64,000 nt of DNA from an uncultured Gemmataceae bacterium. Lineage in GTDB: Bacteria; Planctomycetota; Planctomycetia; Gemmatales; Gemmataceae. The notes under the pieces were generated by a model that saw nothing but the letters and a program-made list of their open reading frames with translations, was not told the DNA's origin and ran no database searches. Within the stretch, counting starts at the first letter, position 1. Each line of letters begins with the position of its first letter. Positions 8,180 to 16,928 of the stretch are shown in pieces. The stretch spans positions 38,756-102,755 of the forward strand of contig CALDUY010000015.1 of the NCBI GenBank assembly GCA_937923405.1, given 5' to 3'. Made by a program: the position numbers and the translations under genes.

Positions 8180-10858
8180 ATGCCAGACTTTTTCGCGCGA
8201 CCCGGCCTGTTGTTCGTCCTCGCCACGATCTTGCCGTTGGTCTCCTTCCTGCTGATTCTGCTCGCCTCCGGTGCCTGGTGTCTGGCCCGGAAGTATCGCG
8301 AAACCCTGGGCGAGGGACCGTATCGATTCTTCGGCGGCGACAAGCCCGGCAAGCTCCCCGCTTACGTCGCCTTAGCCGCCATCTTCCTGGCCTTCGTCTG
8401 CTGTGCGACTGGTTTCGTGCTGTATTACCTCGATCACCACAAGTACCTGCACGATGTTGAACATGCCGAACATCAGATCGAGGAACTCGAACACCAGTTA
8501 CATGAGACCGAAGACGAAGCGACGAAGAAACAGCTCGAAACAAACCTCAACGACTACAAAAAGGGCATCCCTTCGCGGGAGCGGGAGTGGCAACGGCTAC
8601 GCAAGGAGAAATGGCAAGGCACGCTGTTCACCTTGGCCAGCATTCGCCCTTCGGCTCTGGTCGACAAGGAGCGCGGTACCAAGCTGGAGATCGGCTACTA
8701 CATCGACAGCCTGGCCACGGTGATGTTCGTCATGGTCACGTTCATCGCCACCCTGATTCATCTGTTCTCGATCGGCTACATGTCCGAGGAAGAGGAAGAA
8801 ATCGTCGAGGATCACTACGTCCACGGCGAGGACGGCGGCCATTACAAGCGGCGCGGAAGGTTTGGTCGCTTCTTCATGTATCTGTCGCTGTTCTGCTTCT
8901 CGATGCTCAACCTGATCCTGGCCGACAACCTGTTCCAGGTATTTGTCAGTTGGGAGTTGGTCGGCGTCTGTTCATTTTTGCTGATCGGCTTCTATTTCGA
9001 GCGTCAAAGTGCCAGTAACGCGGCCAACAAGGCGTTCATCACCAACCGCGTTGGCGACGCTGGCTTCATTCTCGGCCTGCTGATTGTCTTCGGCTACATT
9101 GGCACTTTCAACTTCGAGGGCATCTTCACTCAGTTGCGTGCCCCGATTCGCGATGCTCATAACTCGGTGAAGACGTCTCCCGTGGCCGGGCGCATCGTTC
9201 GCGGCGAGGTGTTGCCTCTGCCCGAAGAGGAAGGCGGCGGTCCCGGCTTCCGCTTTGACGAGAAGGGCAGTCAAGTGTTGCTCTTCGGTCGCCGACCCCA
9301 CGTCGACGTCGAGGACGTCCTGCCGACCGAAGCGGACGGCTCGCCGCGTTTTCTGACCGATCATGGTGAGCCGCAAACGCTCACGAACAATCCCGGACCG
9401 GCGGACAAAAGTACCATGCCGTACTGGATGCTCGTCGCAGCAGGATTGGGCATCTTCCTCGGCTGCGTCGGCAAGTCGGCACAGTTCCCGTTGCAAGTGT
9501 GGTTGCCCGACGCGATGGAAGGTCCGACTCCGGTCTCGGCGCTGATCCACGCCGCCACCATGGTCGCCGCCGGCGTCTACCTCGTCGGACGCTGTTATCC
9601 GATGTTTACGCCAGATGTGCTGTTGGTCATCGCCTACACCGGAGCCATCACCTTGTTCGTGGCCGCCTCCATCGCCATTGTTATGACCGACATTAAGAAG
9701 GTGCTGGCCTACTCGACCGTCAGTCAGCTGGGCTACATGATGTTGGCGTTGGGCGTCGGCGGGTGGGTCGCTGGTCTGTTCCATTTGGTGACGCACGCCT
9801 TCTTCAAGGCACTGTTGTTCCTGGGTTCCGGCAGCGTGATCTACGGCTGCCATCATGAACAAGACATGTCCAAAATGGGTGGTCTTTATCCCAAGATGAA
9901 GATCACTGCGTTGACCATGCTGGCCGGCGTGCTGGCCATCGCGGGAATTCCGCTCTTCTCCGGCTGGTACAGCAAAGATTCGATCCTGGCCCACGCCATC
10001 GGCTTCGCCTACGTGCATCCCCAACACATCCTGTTGTTCTTGTTGCCGTTGTTCACGGCGGGGATCACCACGTTCTACATGTTCCGCATGTGGTTCTTGA
10101 CTTTCACCGGTGAGCCGCGTGATGAACACGTCTACGAACACGCTCATGAATCCCCCTGGACGATGACGACGCCGTTGATTCTGCTGGCCATCTGTAGCAT
10201 CGCCATCGCCTGGGGCTGGCCGGTCTGGGACGCCAAATCAAGCTGGCTGGAACATAAGCTGCACACGGCACAGCATCACGCGGTCAAAGCGGACTTCGGC
10301 CATGTCGCCTCGCACCACGAAACCTGGCCTGCCGAAGCCGCCAAACCGCTCCGTTTCAACGAACGGCACTGGGCACATGAACTCCACGATCATGCCGGCT
10401 TCTTGGCTCTGTTCATGGTGGCCATCGGCATCGTTTTCGCTGTGCTGACCTACTACTCGCGTGTCCTCGATCCCGCCGAGGCCAAGGAACAGTTCCCCGG
10501 CGTCCATGCGTTTCTGGTGAATAAATGGTACTTTGACCATCTCTATAGTGTATGTTTGGTTCGCCCAGCGATCATCGTGGCTCGGGCCTTTCGCTCCTTT
10601 GATCTCAACTGCATCGACGGCCTGATTCATGCCGTCTCTCGCGGTACGGTCCAGCTAGCTCGGGGCAATGGCCGGTTTGACAACGGCTTCATCGATTGGC
10701 TAGTGAATCTGACGGCCAACGTGACCTACTCTGTGGGGGCACGTTTGCGAGCCGTGCAGACGGGCTTCCTACGCAGCTATGTTCTCTTTCTCGTCCTAGC
10801 GGCGATTGGGTGTTTCGTCGTTCTTTCGTACTTCGTGGCAATGGCGACGGCAGGCTGA
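8180..10858 (+). CDS. nuoL: NADH-quinone oxidoreductase subunit L, enlarged
   Basis: The distal antiporter-like proton-pumping subunit of complex I. Signatures include WELVG at 258-262 and the block from GKSAQFPLQVWLPDAMEG to PTPVSALIHAATMV (431-462), followed by the Lys and His residues of the discontinuous helices (LAYSTVSQLGYMM, HAFFKALLFL). The protein is 892 residues against a usual 610-650. The extra length lies in three places: a charged, likely coiled-coil segment rich in Glu, His and Lys at about 85-145, an acidic/His loop at about 200-228, and a Pro/acidic loop at about 320-412. A His-rich stretch also falls near 710-770. The ATG at 8180 follows nuoK by 3 bases. Confidence 0.94.
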   Translation: MPDFFARPGLLFVLATILPLVSFLLILLASGAWCLARKYRETLGEGPYRFFGGDKPGKLPAYVALAAIFLAFVCCATGFVLYYLDHHKYLHDVEHAEHQIEELEHQLHETEDEATKKQLETNLNDYKKGIPSREREWQRLRKEKWQGTLFTLASIRPSALVDKERGTKLEIGYYIDSLATVMFVMVTFIATLIHLFSIGYMSEEEEEIVEDHYVHGEDGGHYKRRGRFGRFFMYLSLFCFSMLNLILADNLFQVFVSWELVGVCSFLLIGFYFERQSASNAANKAFITNRVGDAGFILGLLIVFGYIGTFNFEGIFTQLRAPIRDAHNSVKTSPVAGRIVRGEVLPLPEEEGGGPGFRFDEKGSQVLLFGRRPHVDVEDVLPTEADGSPRFLTDHGEPQTLTNNPGPADKSTMPYWMLVAAGLGIFLGCVGKSAQFPLQVWLPDAMEGPTPVSALIHAATMVAAGVYLVGRCYPMFTPDVLLVIAYTGAITLFVAASIAIVMTDIKKVLAYSTVSQLGYMMLALGVGGWVAGLFHLVTHAFFKALLFLGSGSVIYGCHHEQDMSKMGGLYPKMKITALTMLAGVLAIAGIPLFSGWYSKDSILAHAIGFAYVHPQHILLFLLPLFTAGITTFYMFRMWFLTFTGEPRDEHVYEHAHESPWTMTTPLILLAICSIAIAWGWPVWDAKSSWLEHKLHTAQHHAVKADFGHVASHHETWPAEAAKPLRFNERHWAHELHDHAGFLALFMVAIGIVFAVLTYYSRVLDPAEAKEQFPGVHAFLVNKWYFDHLYSVCLVRPAIIVARAFRSFDLNCIDGLIHAVSRGTVQLARGNGRFDNGFIDWLVNLTANVTYSVGARLRAVQTGFLRSYVLFLVLAAIGCFVVLSYFVAMATAG

Positions 10859-10911
10859 ATTGAGGGGAATATAGCACTCTGGATTCTGCATTCACTGCAT
10901 AGGGTGGCAAC

Positions 10912-12882
10912 ATGGAAACCGATCTGATCTGGATGACGCTGCTGGTCTTCGTTCCCAGCGTGTTCGCACTGGGCCTGCTCCTCTTCCCTCGGAAGTGGGA
11001 AGATGCCATGTGCTGGTGGTCGCTACTGGGCACGGCCGTCACGCTCGGCATCTCGATCGCGATCTTCATCAACTACAAAAGCGGAGTCGTTGATCGCCAG
11101 GGACCGAACAATACCCGGGCCGACCGAGTGGCGATGTCGCTGGATGCTCGAACCGCCGCTATGGACGAGGCCGCTCAGGAAGGCTCCTCGGCTCAGTTCA
11201 AGCAGAACGATTGGGTCGCTCGTTATCCGTGGATTGCCCGCTTCAACATCGACTACTTCCTCGGCATCGATGGCATCAGCCTGCCGCTGGTGCTACTGAC
11301 GACGCTGCTGAGCTTCCTGGCCATGCTCGCCAGTTTCCACATCAAACGCTACGACAAAGGCGATCGCTTTGTGCGTGGTTACTGCATGCTGTTTCTGCTG
11401 TTGGAAACGGGGATGCTCGGCACCTTCGTAGCGTTGGATTTCTTCCTCTTCTACATCTTCTGGGAAGTGATGCTCTTGCCGATGTACTTCCTGATCGGCA
11501 TCTGGGGCGGTCCACGACGGGAATACGCCGCCATCAAGTTCTTCCTCTACACCTTGCTGGGCAGTGTATTCATCCTGATAGCGCTGCTAGCGTTTTACTT
11601 CTCGAACATGCGCGACTTTGTCTCCGACAAGGTGGTGGCGGCTCGTGCCAATCGTCTCGTTGAAACTGAGGGCGATCGCCTTCCCGGACAACAGCCGCAA
11701 GAGAAATTGGCCGCCGCCAAAGAAGTGGTGAGAGTGAACACCTTCGACCTGATTGTGCTGGCTCGAGCTGGCCGCGCCGCCCTTCAGTACCTGGGCAATG
11801 ATCGCAACGTCGATGCCGTGACGGTCGCTCCCGCCGTGGAAGAAGCGAAAGCGAAGGTGGCGGCCCTGAAGGAAGCCAACGCCGCCGCTGACGACATCAG
11901 CAGGGCTGAGAAGGAACTGGCTGCTCTTAAAGCGGGGCTGAACTCGCGTCTGGAAAGCGAATGGTTCTTCACGCCGGCGTTTCAGCTGACGATGTTTCTA
12001 TTTCTGCTCATCGGCTTCGCCATCAAAGTGCCGGTCTTCCCCTTCCACACCTGGTTGCCTGATGCCCACGTCGAGGCTCCGACCCCGATCAGCATGATTC
12101 TGGCCGGCGTGCTGCTGAAGCTGGGTGGCTACGGGATTATCCGCATTGCCTATCCGATTTGTCCCTGGGCCGCGGAGTACCTCGCTGCCTGGGTCGCGGC
12201 TTTTGGCGTCTTCAACATCGTCTATGGTGCCTTCGCTGCCATGGCCCAGACCGATTTCAAGAAACTCGTCGCCTACAGTTCCGTCAGCCACATGGGCTAT
12301 GTCATTCTCGGCATCGCCGTGTGGAACTCGGCGGCCAACAGCGACGCTTGGAGTTGGGGCATGAACGGAGCCATGTATCAGATGATTGGCCACGGTATCA
12401 CCTCGGCGGGCATGTTCTTCCTCGTCGGCGTGATTTACGATCGTGCCCATCATCGCAACCTGGACAACTTCCGTGGCCTGTTCGAGCCGATGCCGCTGTA
12501 TGGCGGAGTCAGCGCCATCATCTTCTTTGCCGCTATGGGGCTGCCTGGCATGTGCGGCTTCATCGGCGAGGTGATGGTGGTTTTCTCGGCCTGGAAATTC
12601 GCTCCCGGTGGGCACCAGTGGATCGGCATCACCTTTGCCATCCTGGCCGCGCTGACCGTGGTGCTGACGGCGGCCTACATCCTCTGGACGCTGCAGCGGG
12701 TTTTCATGGGTACCAACCCCGCCTACAAGAACTATCCCGACATCACCGTCTGGGAGTTGTGCTGTGCCATCCCCTTGGTGATTCTCGCAGTGGTGTTAGG
12801 CGTTTTTCCACCGCTGGTGCTGAACTGGATGGAACCGAGCGTCACGCACCTGGTCGATACCCTGGTGAGCTTCCGGATGTGA
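10912..12882 (+). CDS. nuoM: NADH-quinone oxidoreductase subunit M, with charged insertion
   Basis: The second antiporter-like subunit of complex I. Seen directly: FWEVMLLPMYFLIGIWGG (184-200), the Lys helix PVFPFHTWLPDAHVEAPTP (374-392) and FKKLVAYSSVSHMGYVILG later on. At 656 residues it is about 140 longer than usual. Most of the surplus is a hydrophilic insertion at about 235-350 between membrane helices, with Ala/Glu/Lys heptad-like stretches (EEAKAKVAALKEANAA, RAEKELAALKAG) that suggest a helical hairpin. A second extra loop lies at about 57-105. The gene starts 53 bases after nuoL; that gap contains the 11-mer ATTCTGCATTC, which recurs near 43.8 kb. Confidence 0.94.
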   Translation: METDLIWMTLLVFVPSVFALGLLLFPRKWEDAMCWWSLLGTAVTLGISIAIFINYKSGVVDRQGPNNTRADRVAMSLDARTAAMDEAAQEGSSAQFKQNDWVARYPWIARFNIDYFLGIDGISLPLVLLTTLLSFLAMLASFHIKRYDKGDRFVRGYCMLFLLLETGMLGTFVALDFFLFYIFWEVMLLPMYFLIGIWGGPRREYAAIKFFLYTLLGSVFILIALLAFYFSNMRDFVSDKVVAARANRLVETEGDRLPGQQPQEKLAAAKEVVRVNTFDLIVLARAGRAALQYLGNDRNVDAVTVAPAVEEAKAKVAALKEANAAADDISRAEKELAALKAGLNSRLESEWFFTPAFQLTMFLFLLIGFAIKVPVFPFHTWLPDAHVEAPTPISMILAGVLLKLGGYGIIRIAYPICPWAAEYLAAWVAAFGVFNIVYGAFAAMAQTDFKKLVAYSSVSHMGYVILGIAVWNSAANSDAWSWGMNGAMYQMIGHGITSAGMFFLVGVIYDRAHHRNLDNFRGLFEPMPLYGGVSAIIFFAAMGLPGMCGFIGEVMVVFSAWKFAPGGHQWIGITFAILAALTVVLTAAYILWTLQRVFMGTNPAYKNYPDITVWELCCAIPLVILAVVLGVFPPLVLNWMEPSVTHLVDTLVSFRM

Positions 12883-12904
12883 TGCTCTTGAGCCTGACTG
12901 ACTA

Positions 12905-12927
12905 GTCCCGGTACTCTGGACCGGGAC
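12905..12927 (+). other. Hairpin between nuoM and nuoN
   Basis: A perfect 8-base inverted repeat, GTCCCGGT at 12905-12912 and ACCGGGAC at 12920-12927, separated by the loop ACTCTGG. It sits 22 bases after the nuoM stop and 20 bases before the chosen nuoN start. No run of T follows, so it is unlikely to be an intrinsic terminator. A role in mRNA processing or in tuning nuoN translation is inference. Confidence 0.5.
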
Positions 12928-12947
12928 GCTTACGGAGATTGCTCCGC

Positions 12948-14777
12948 ATGCTTCCGTCCATCGATCCTGGCATAACCAACAGTTTGCTAGAATTCTTGCC
13001 TGAACTGGTGCTCGTTCTCGGCATCGTTCTGATGCTGCTGCTACGGCTTGTAGGAAGTTTCAATCGCTCGCATCTGGGTGGGTTCTCGTTGACCATCGGG
13101 GTGATCGCGTTGTTCGTGAGCCTGCTGCAAGCTCTCGGCGAGCCGGGATTGAAATCCGTGCTGGAGGCGGTCAGCTTGGCCGAATCCAGCGTCGGCAAGA
13201 CCATCCTCAGTCTCGCTCAGACTCCGCCTCCGGCTCAGTCGCAATCGATGATGTTCGGCGGCATGTTGATTTACGACCAGTTCACGATCTTTCTGCGCAT
13301 CCTCTTGTATGTCATCCTCGTGCTGGTGATTCTGCTGACGATGACCACTGGCATTCCCGATGCCGAGGATTCCGCTGACTTCTACTGCCTTTTACTGGGC
13401 GGCACGCTGGGCATGGTGCTGATGGCCGCGTCGGCCCATCTGTTGATGGTCTTCCTAGCCATCGAGATGGCGAGCCTGCCCAGTTACGCGCTGGCTGGCT
13501 TTCTCAAGGGGCGTCGGCAATCCAGCGAAGCGGCTCTTAAGTACGTCGTGTATGGCGGTGGCGCGGCCGGCATCATGCTCTACGGCATCAGTCTGCTCGC
13601 AGGCAAGTTCGGCACCGGCTACCTGCCCGAGTTGTCGATCAGTCTGGCAGCGGCCTTCGTGCCCTCCGCGGAAGGCATCCCGTTTGACCCGATCCTGATT
13701 CTGGCGACGCTGTTCCTTCTCATTGGCATCGCTTTCAAGCTGGCCGCCGTGCCGTTCCATTTCTGGTGCCCCGATGTCTTTGAAGGAGCTGCCGCCGAGG
13801 TGGCCGGCTTCCTCTCCGTGGCTTCCAAAGCTGCCGCGTTGGCTCTGCTGGCCCGACTGACCATGTTCGTCGGTGGTCTTGATCCGCTTACTCTTACCGA
13901 GCCCGCAAAAGAGCTACCGTACCTCTCAATTATCCGTTATCTGGTGCCGACTCTTGCCGTCTTCGCGGCGATCACTGCCACGTTCGGCAATCTTGCAGCG
14001 TATCTGCAGACCAACCTCAAACGGCTGCTCGCCTACTCGACCATCGCTCATGCCGGCTACATGATGATGGCCCTCTGCACCCTGACCCGCAACGGCGTCG
14101 ATGCGATGTTGTTTTATCTGGTGGCCTACCTGTTCATGAACCTGGGAGCCTTCGCTGTCGTGGCCTACCTGCGGAATCAAACGCGCAGCGAGGATCTGGC
14201 CGACTTCCGAGGGTTGGTCCGCCGCTCGCCGATCATGGTGGTGACGCTGAGTGTCTTTTTGCTGTCGCTGTTAGGCATTCCGCCGCTGGTTGGCTTCGCC
14301 GCCAAGTTCCAGGTCTTCGCCGCTCTCTTCAACGACGGCCAGCGCTACTTCGAGCTTGGGGAGAAAGGGATCGGCACCACACTACTGGTACTGCTCCTCG
14401 TCGGCGGAGTGAACACCGTCCTCAGTGCGTTCTACTATTTGAAGGTGATGAAGGTGATGATTCTCGATCCACGAGTCGAGGATCTGGAAGGCCAGGAGGC
14501 GCAGCGTTATCCCGAACCGATTGGCGCTTCGCTGTACACGGGAGTGCTGGCGGTCTTGGTGCTGCTCTTGGGCATTCTTTGGGGACCGCTGGTAACCTGG
14601 AGTCAGCGTACCGTCGACCGTTTTCGCGTCACTCCGGGCAAAGATCGCTCGATGCTGGTTGCCAGTGCCGCCGATGTTGAGGCAGGGGGGGCCGGCGGAG
14701 TAGGCAGAGCCGCTCTGCCCAAGGGCAAGGGCAACGTCAAAGGCAAGGGTGGATTCGACAAAGGCAAGAAGCAGTGA
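12948..14777 (+). CDS. nuoN: NADH-quinone oxidoreductase subunit N
   Basis: The third antiporter-like subunit of complex I, about 609 residues. Seen: EMASLPSYALAGFLKG (the essential Glu of the fourth or fifth helix), KYVVYGGGAAGIMLYG, FKLAAVPFHFWCPDVFEGA (the Lys helix) and LKRLLAYSTIAHAGYMMMAL. The C-terminus is odd: after the last helix it runs into a soluble tail ending in Gly/Lys repeats (KGKGNVKGKG, then FDKGKKQ). The ATG at 12948 is preferred to the in-frame TTG at 12939 because ACGGAG at 12932-12937 is at normal spacing only for the ATG. This is the last complex I gene of the run. Confidence 0.93.
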   Translation: MLPSIDPGITNSLLEFLPELVLVLGIVLMLLLRLVGSFNRSHLGGFSLTIGVIALFVSLLQALGEPGLKSVLEAVSLAESSVGKTILSLAQTPPPAQSQSMMFGGMLIYDQFTIFLRILLYVILVLVILLTMTTGIPDAEDSADFYCLLLGGTLGMVLMAASAHLLMVFLAIEMASLPSYALAGFLKGRRQSSEAALKYVVYGGGAAGIMLYGISLLAGKFGTGYLPELSISLAAAFVPSAEGIPFDPILILATLFLLIGIAFKLAAVPFHFWCPDVFEGAAAEVAGFLSVASKAAALALLARLTMFVGGLDPLTLTEPAKELPYLSIIRYLVPTLAVFAAITATFGNLAAYLQTNLKRLLAYSTIAHAGYMMMALCTLTRNGVDAMLFYLVAYLFMNLGAFAVVAYLRNQTRSEDLADFRGLVRRSPIMVVTLSVFLLSLLGIPPLVGFAAKFQVFAALFNDGQRYFELGEKGIGTTLLVLLLVGGVNTVLSAFYYLKVMKVMILDPRVEDLEGQEAQRYPEPIGASLYTGVLAVLVLLLGILWGPLVTWSQRTVDRFRVTPGKDRSMLVASAADVEAGGAGGVGRAALPKGKGNVKGKGGFDKGKKQ

Positions 14778-14797
14778 GCAGCCGCCAGGGGATTTCC

Positions 14798-15241
14798 ATG
14801 ACTGCAATTGATCCAGCGTCGCTGACCGTTCTCGAACAGATTCTCCGTCGCGAAAGCCTGTCGCTGTTGAGCTACATTGGCGATGCTTATCCCTGGACCA
14901 CGACCGAGGGCAGTGCCGGGCTAAAGACCCTGAACCAACTCATCCAGCAAGAGAAGCAGGCCATCACCGATCTGGGACGCTATTTGATCCGTCGTCGAGC
15001 AACTCCGCCGTTCATCGGCTCCTATCCTGCCGGTTTCACCTCGTGGAATTTCATCGATTTGAAGATACTGGTGCCACGCCTGCTGGAGTTGCAGCAACGC
15101 TCGATCAACGAACTACAAGCCGATCTGGCAAAAATTCACGATGAATCAGCGCGGAAGGAGGTCGAACGTCTCCTCGCGGTCAAGAAAATGACCCTGGCCG
15201 CTCTGGAATCTCTGACCGCCAACCCCTCCGTGAGCGCCTGA
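14798..15241 (+). CDS. Small all-helical protein of unknown function
   Basis: I do not recognise a named family. The 147-residue product has no signal peptide or membrane segment and appears as four long amphipathic helices, with acidic and polar positions in LTVLEQILRRESLSLLSYI, QLIQQEKQAITDLGRYLI and VPRLLELQQRSINELQADL. The pattern resembles a ferritin-like or DUF-type four-helix bundle, but no full metal-binding ExxH set can be read with confidence. The ATG at 14798 follows AGGGGA at 14787-14792. An earlier frame opening at 14774 overlaps the nuoN end. It lies between nuoN and tatD with only a base between it and tatD, so it is probably cotranscribed with them. Confidence 0.7.
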   Translation: MTAIDPASLTVLEQILRRESLSLLSYIGDAYPWTTTEGSAGLKTLNQLIQQEKQAITDLGRYLIRRRATPPFIGSYPAGFTSWNFIDLKILVPRLLELQQRSINELQADLAKIHDESARKEVERLLAVKKMTLAALESLTANPSVSA

Positions 15242-15242
15242 C

Positions 15243-16031
15243 GTGGCTGGCTGGTGGGACACCCATGCACACCTCGACGACGAGCAGTTTGGCACCGACC
15301 TGCCAGACGTACTGCTCCGCGCTCGCGCCGCTGGGGTCGAGCAGATCGTCGCCGTTGGTATTACTGCGGCTTCTAGCCGAAACTGCCTCGCCTTGAGCCA
15401 ACGCCACGACTTCATTCACGCCACCGTTGGCATCCACCCCAACGAGATTCAGCAGGCCGTTCCTGGCGATTGGGAGCAGATCCGCCAACTCGCCCAGTCG
15501 CCTCAAGTCGTTGGCATCGGTGAGACGGGACTGGATCGCTACTGGGATAAGACACCTTTTTCTATCCAGCAAGAGTGGTTTGCCCGCCATCTCGAACTGG
15601 GACGAGAACGAAATCTCGCCGTGGTCATTCACTGTCGCGATGCCGAAAACGACGTCGTACTGATGCTCCGCGAGGCCTTCGAGCGACACGGTCCGATCCG
15701 TGGTGTCATGCACTCGTTCGTCGGCTCGCTGGAGACCGCGCGGGCCTGCCTCGATATGGGGTTACATCTCTCGTTCGCCGGCATGCTGACCTACAAAAAC
15801 GCCGCGAACCTACGCGAGGTTGCCGCCCAGGTGCCGCTCGATCGCTTACTAGTCGAGACCGACTGCCCCTACCTAGCGCCCGTGCCGCATCGAGGCAAAC
15901 GCAACGAACCCAGACACGTCTTACACACCGGAGCGGAGTTGGCACGACTACACGGACTATCTCCAGACCAACTAGCCGAGCAGACCAGTGCCAATGCGGC
16001 TCGGTTGTTTGGCACCGTCAAGCATCCTTGA
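15243..16031 (+). CDS. tatD: TatD-family metal-dependent hydrolase
   Basis: A TIM-barrel hydrolase of the TatD/YcfH family, 262 residues, the usual size. Metal ligands are visible: the HxH pair in DTHAHLDD at the N-terminus, the Glu of GIGETGLDRYWD, the His of VVIHCRDAEND, the His of GVMHSF, and the Asp of VETDCPYLAP. Family members act as 3'-5' DNA exonucleases or deoxyribonucleases with two divalent metals. The GTG at 15243 is used because it starts directly before the barrel. It begins one base after the preceding gene's stop, and its last 14 bases overlap the convergent pyrE. Confidence 0.9.
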   Translation: MAGWWDTHAHLDDEQFGTDLPDVLLRARAAGVEQIVAVGITAASSRNCLALSQRHDFIHATVGIHPNEIQQAVPGDWEQIRQLAQSPQVVGIGETGLDRYWDKTPFSIQQEWFARHLELGRERNLAVVIHCRDAENDVVLMLREAFERHGPIRGVMHSFVGSLETARACLDMGLHLSFAGMLTYKNAANLREVAAQVPLDRLLVETDCPYLAPVPHRGKRNEPRHVLHTGAELARLHGLSPDQLAEQTSANAARLFGTVKHP

Positions 16032-16581
16032 GGACGGGAACGATGTTTAGATCGTGGAGTGTGAACAGCGGACGATAGAGATACCGATTGGCGAATACTT
16101 CTCGGGCACCTTCCAACCGATCCACGACACAGAGGACGGCTACAACCGTGGCTCCCGCGCGTTCGACTTCCTGCACCGCCTGCAACGCGGAACCCCCAGT
16201 CGTCAGCACGTCATCGACAATTGCCACTCGGGCATTCGGCGGAAGCACCCCTTCGATCCGCTCTTGGCTGCCGTGGCTCTTCGGTTGTTTGCGAACAAAG
16301 AATCCTTCCATCGACTGTCCGTGACGATGATAGTGCAGCACACAGGACGTGGTCAGCGGAATGGCACCGACTTCCAGACCACCGATTGCCTGCAAATTCA
16401 GATCGCGGGTCTGTTCCCACAATGCCGCGCCGAGTAAATCGACCGATTCGGAGTGAAAGAGAATCTTTTTGCTGTTGATGTAGTAGTTACTCAGCTTTCC
16501 GGAAGCGAGCTTGAATTGTCCAAACGACACAGCTCGACTCCGAATCAGTTCTAGTAGCCGCAGACGGGAATCGTCGGTCAT
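16018..16581 (-). CDS. pyrE: Orotate phosphoribosyltransferase
   Basis: It catalyses orotate + PRPP to OMP, the fifth step of pyrimidine synthesis. The PRPP-binding loop is clear: VAIVDDVLTTGGSALQAV. The catalytic Lys-containing loop is FFVRKQPKSHG, and the N-terminal part reads FGQFKLASGKLSNYYINSK, a strong PyrE signature. Its 187 residues are near the short end of the family. The start codon follows a GAGGA sequence. The PRPP it uses is made by prs at 46.0 kb. It overlaps the end of tatD, and one copy of the composite palindromic repeat lies upstream of it. Confidence 0.93.
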   Translation of the reverse strand: MTDDSRLRLLELIRSRAVSFGQFKLASGKLSNYYINSKKILFHSESVDLLGAALWEQTRDLNLQAIGGLEVGAIPLTTSCVLHYHRHGQSMEGFFVRKQPKSHGSQERIEGVLPPNARVAIVDDVLTTGGSALQAVQEVERAGATVVAVLCVVDRLEGAREVFANRYLYRPLFTLHDLNIVPVLKDA

Positions 16582-16621
16582 GGAAGCATCCTCATCAAAA
16601 ATTTAATAGCGGCAGTTGATT

Positions 16622-16829
16622 TTAGAGCGCTCTGCGAAAGGGTGAAGCGGATCGCAGGGAAGCAAATCGCAGGCTAAAGCCTGCGACTACCGGACCGCTT
16701 TGGATTAACAGCTAGCCGCAGGCTTTCGCCTGCGCTGCGCTCACCACTTCGGATTGGTAGCCGCAGGCTTTCGCCTGCGAAAGAGATTCATCTTCCTTGC
16801 CACTACAACATCTTGAGGAGAGCTCTAAT
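16622..16829. repeat. Composite palindromic repeat, copy A
   Basis: The gene-free stretch 16582-16928 is largely this element. It contains three short palindromes built on CGCAGGC and GCCTGCG: 16667-16686 (perfect, 9-base arms around AA), 16717-16734 and 16762-16779. The right end carries a 19-base boundary, CATCTTGAGGAGAGCTCTA at 16809-16827, shared with copy B and, reversed, with copy C. The left end has AGAGCGCTCT at 16624-16633. It resembles REP/BIME clusters. No coding frame was found in it. Confidence 0.75.
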
Positions 16830-16928
16830 CGGCTTTGTGGTGGAGCTACATGTAATCACGACAGAATGAGAAATGCTCGGACGAGAAAATTCACCAAAGT
16901 GAAGAAAATCGGCAGCACGACTGCGAAT

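Noticed and set aside
8972..10147. A long open frame (391 codons) on the minus strand opposite nuoL
   Set aside because: It is a shadow of nuoL: strongly biased to His, Asp and Gly, no family signature, and its counterpart on the plus strand has clear antiporter motifs.
16667..16779. Possible CRISPR array in the repeat clusters
   Set aside because: Units are short palindromes of unequal length and spacing, without uniform spacers or cas genes.
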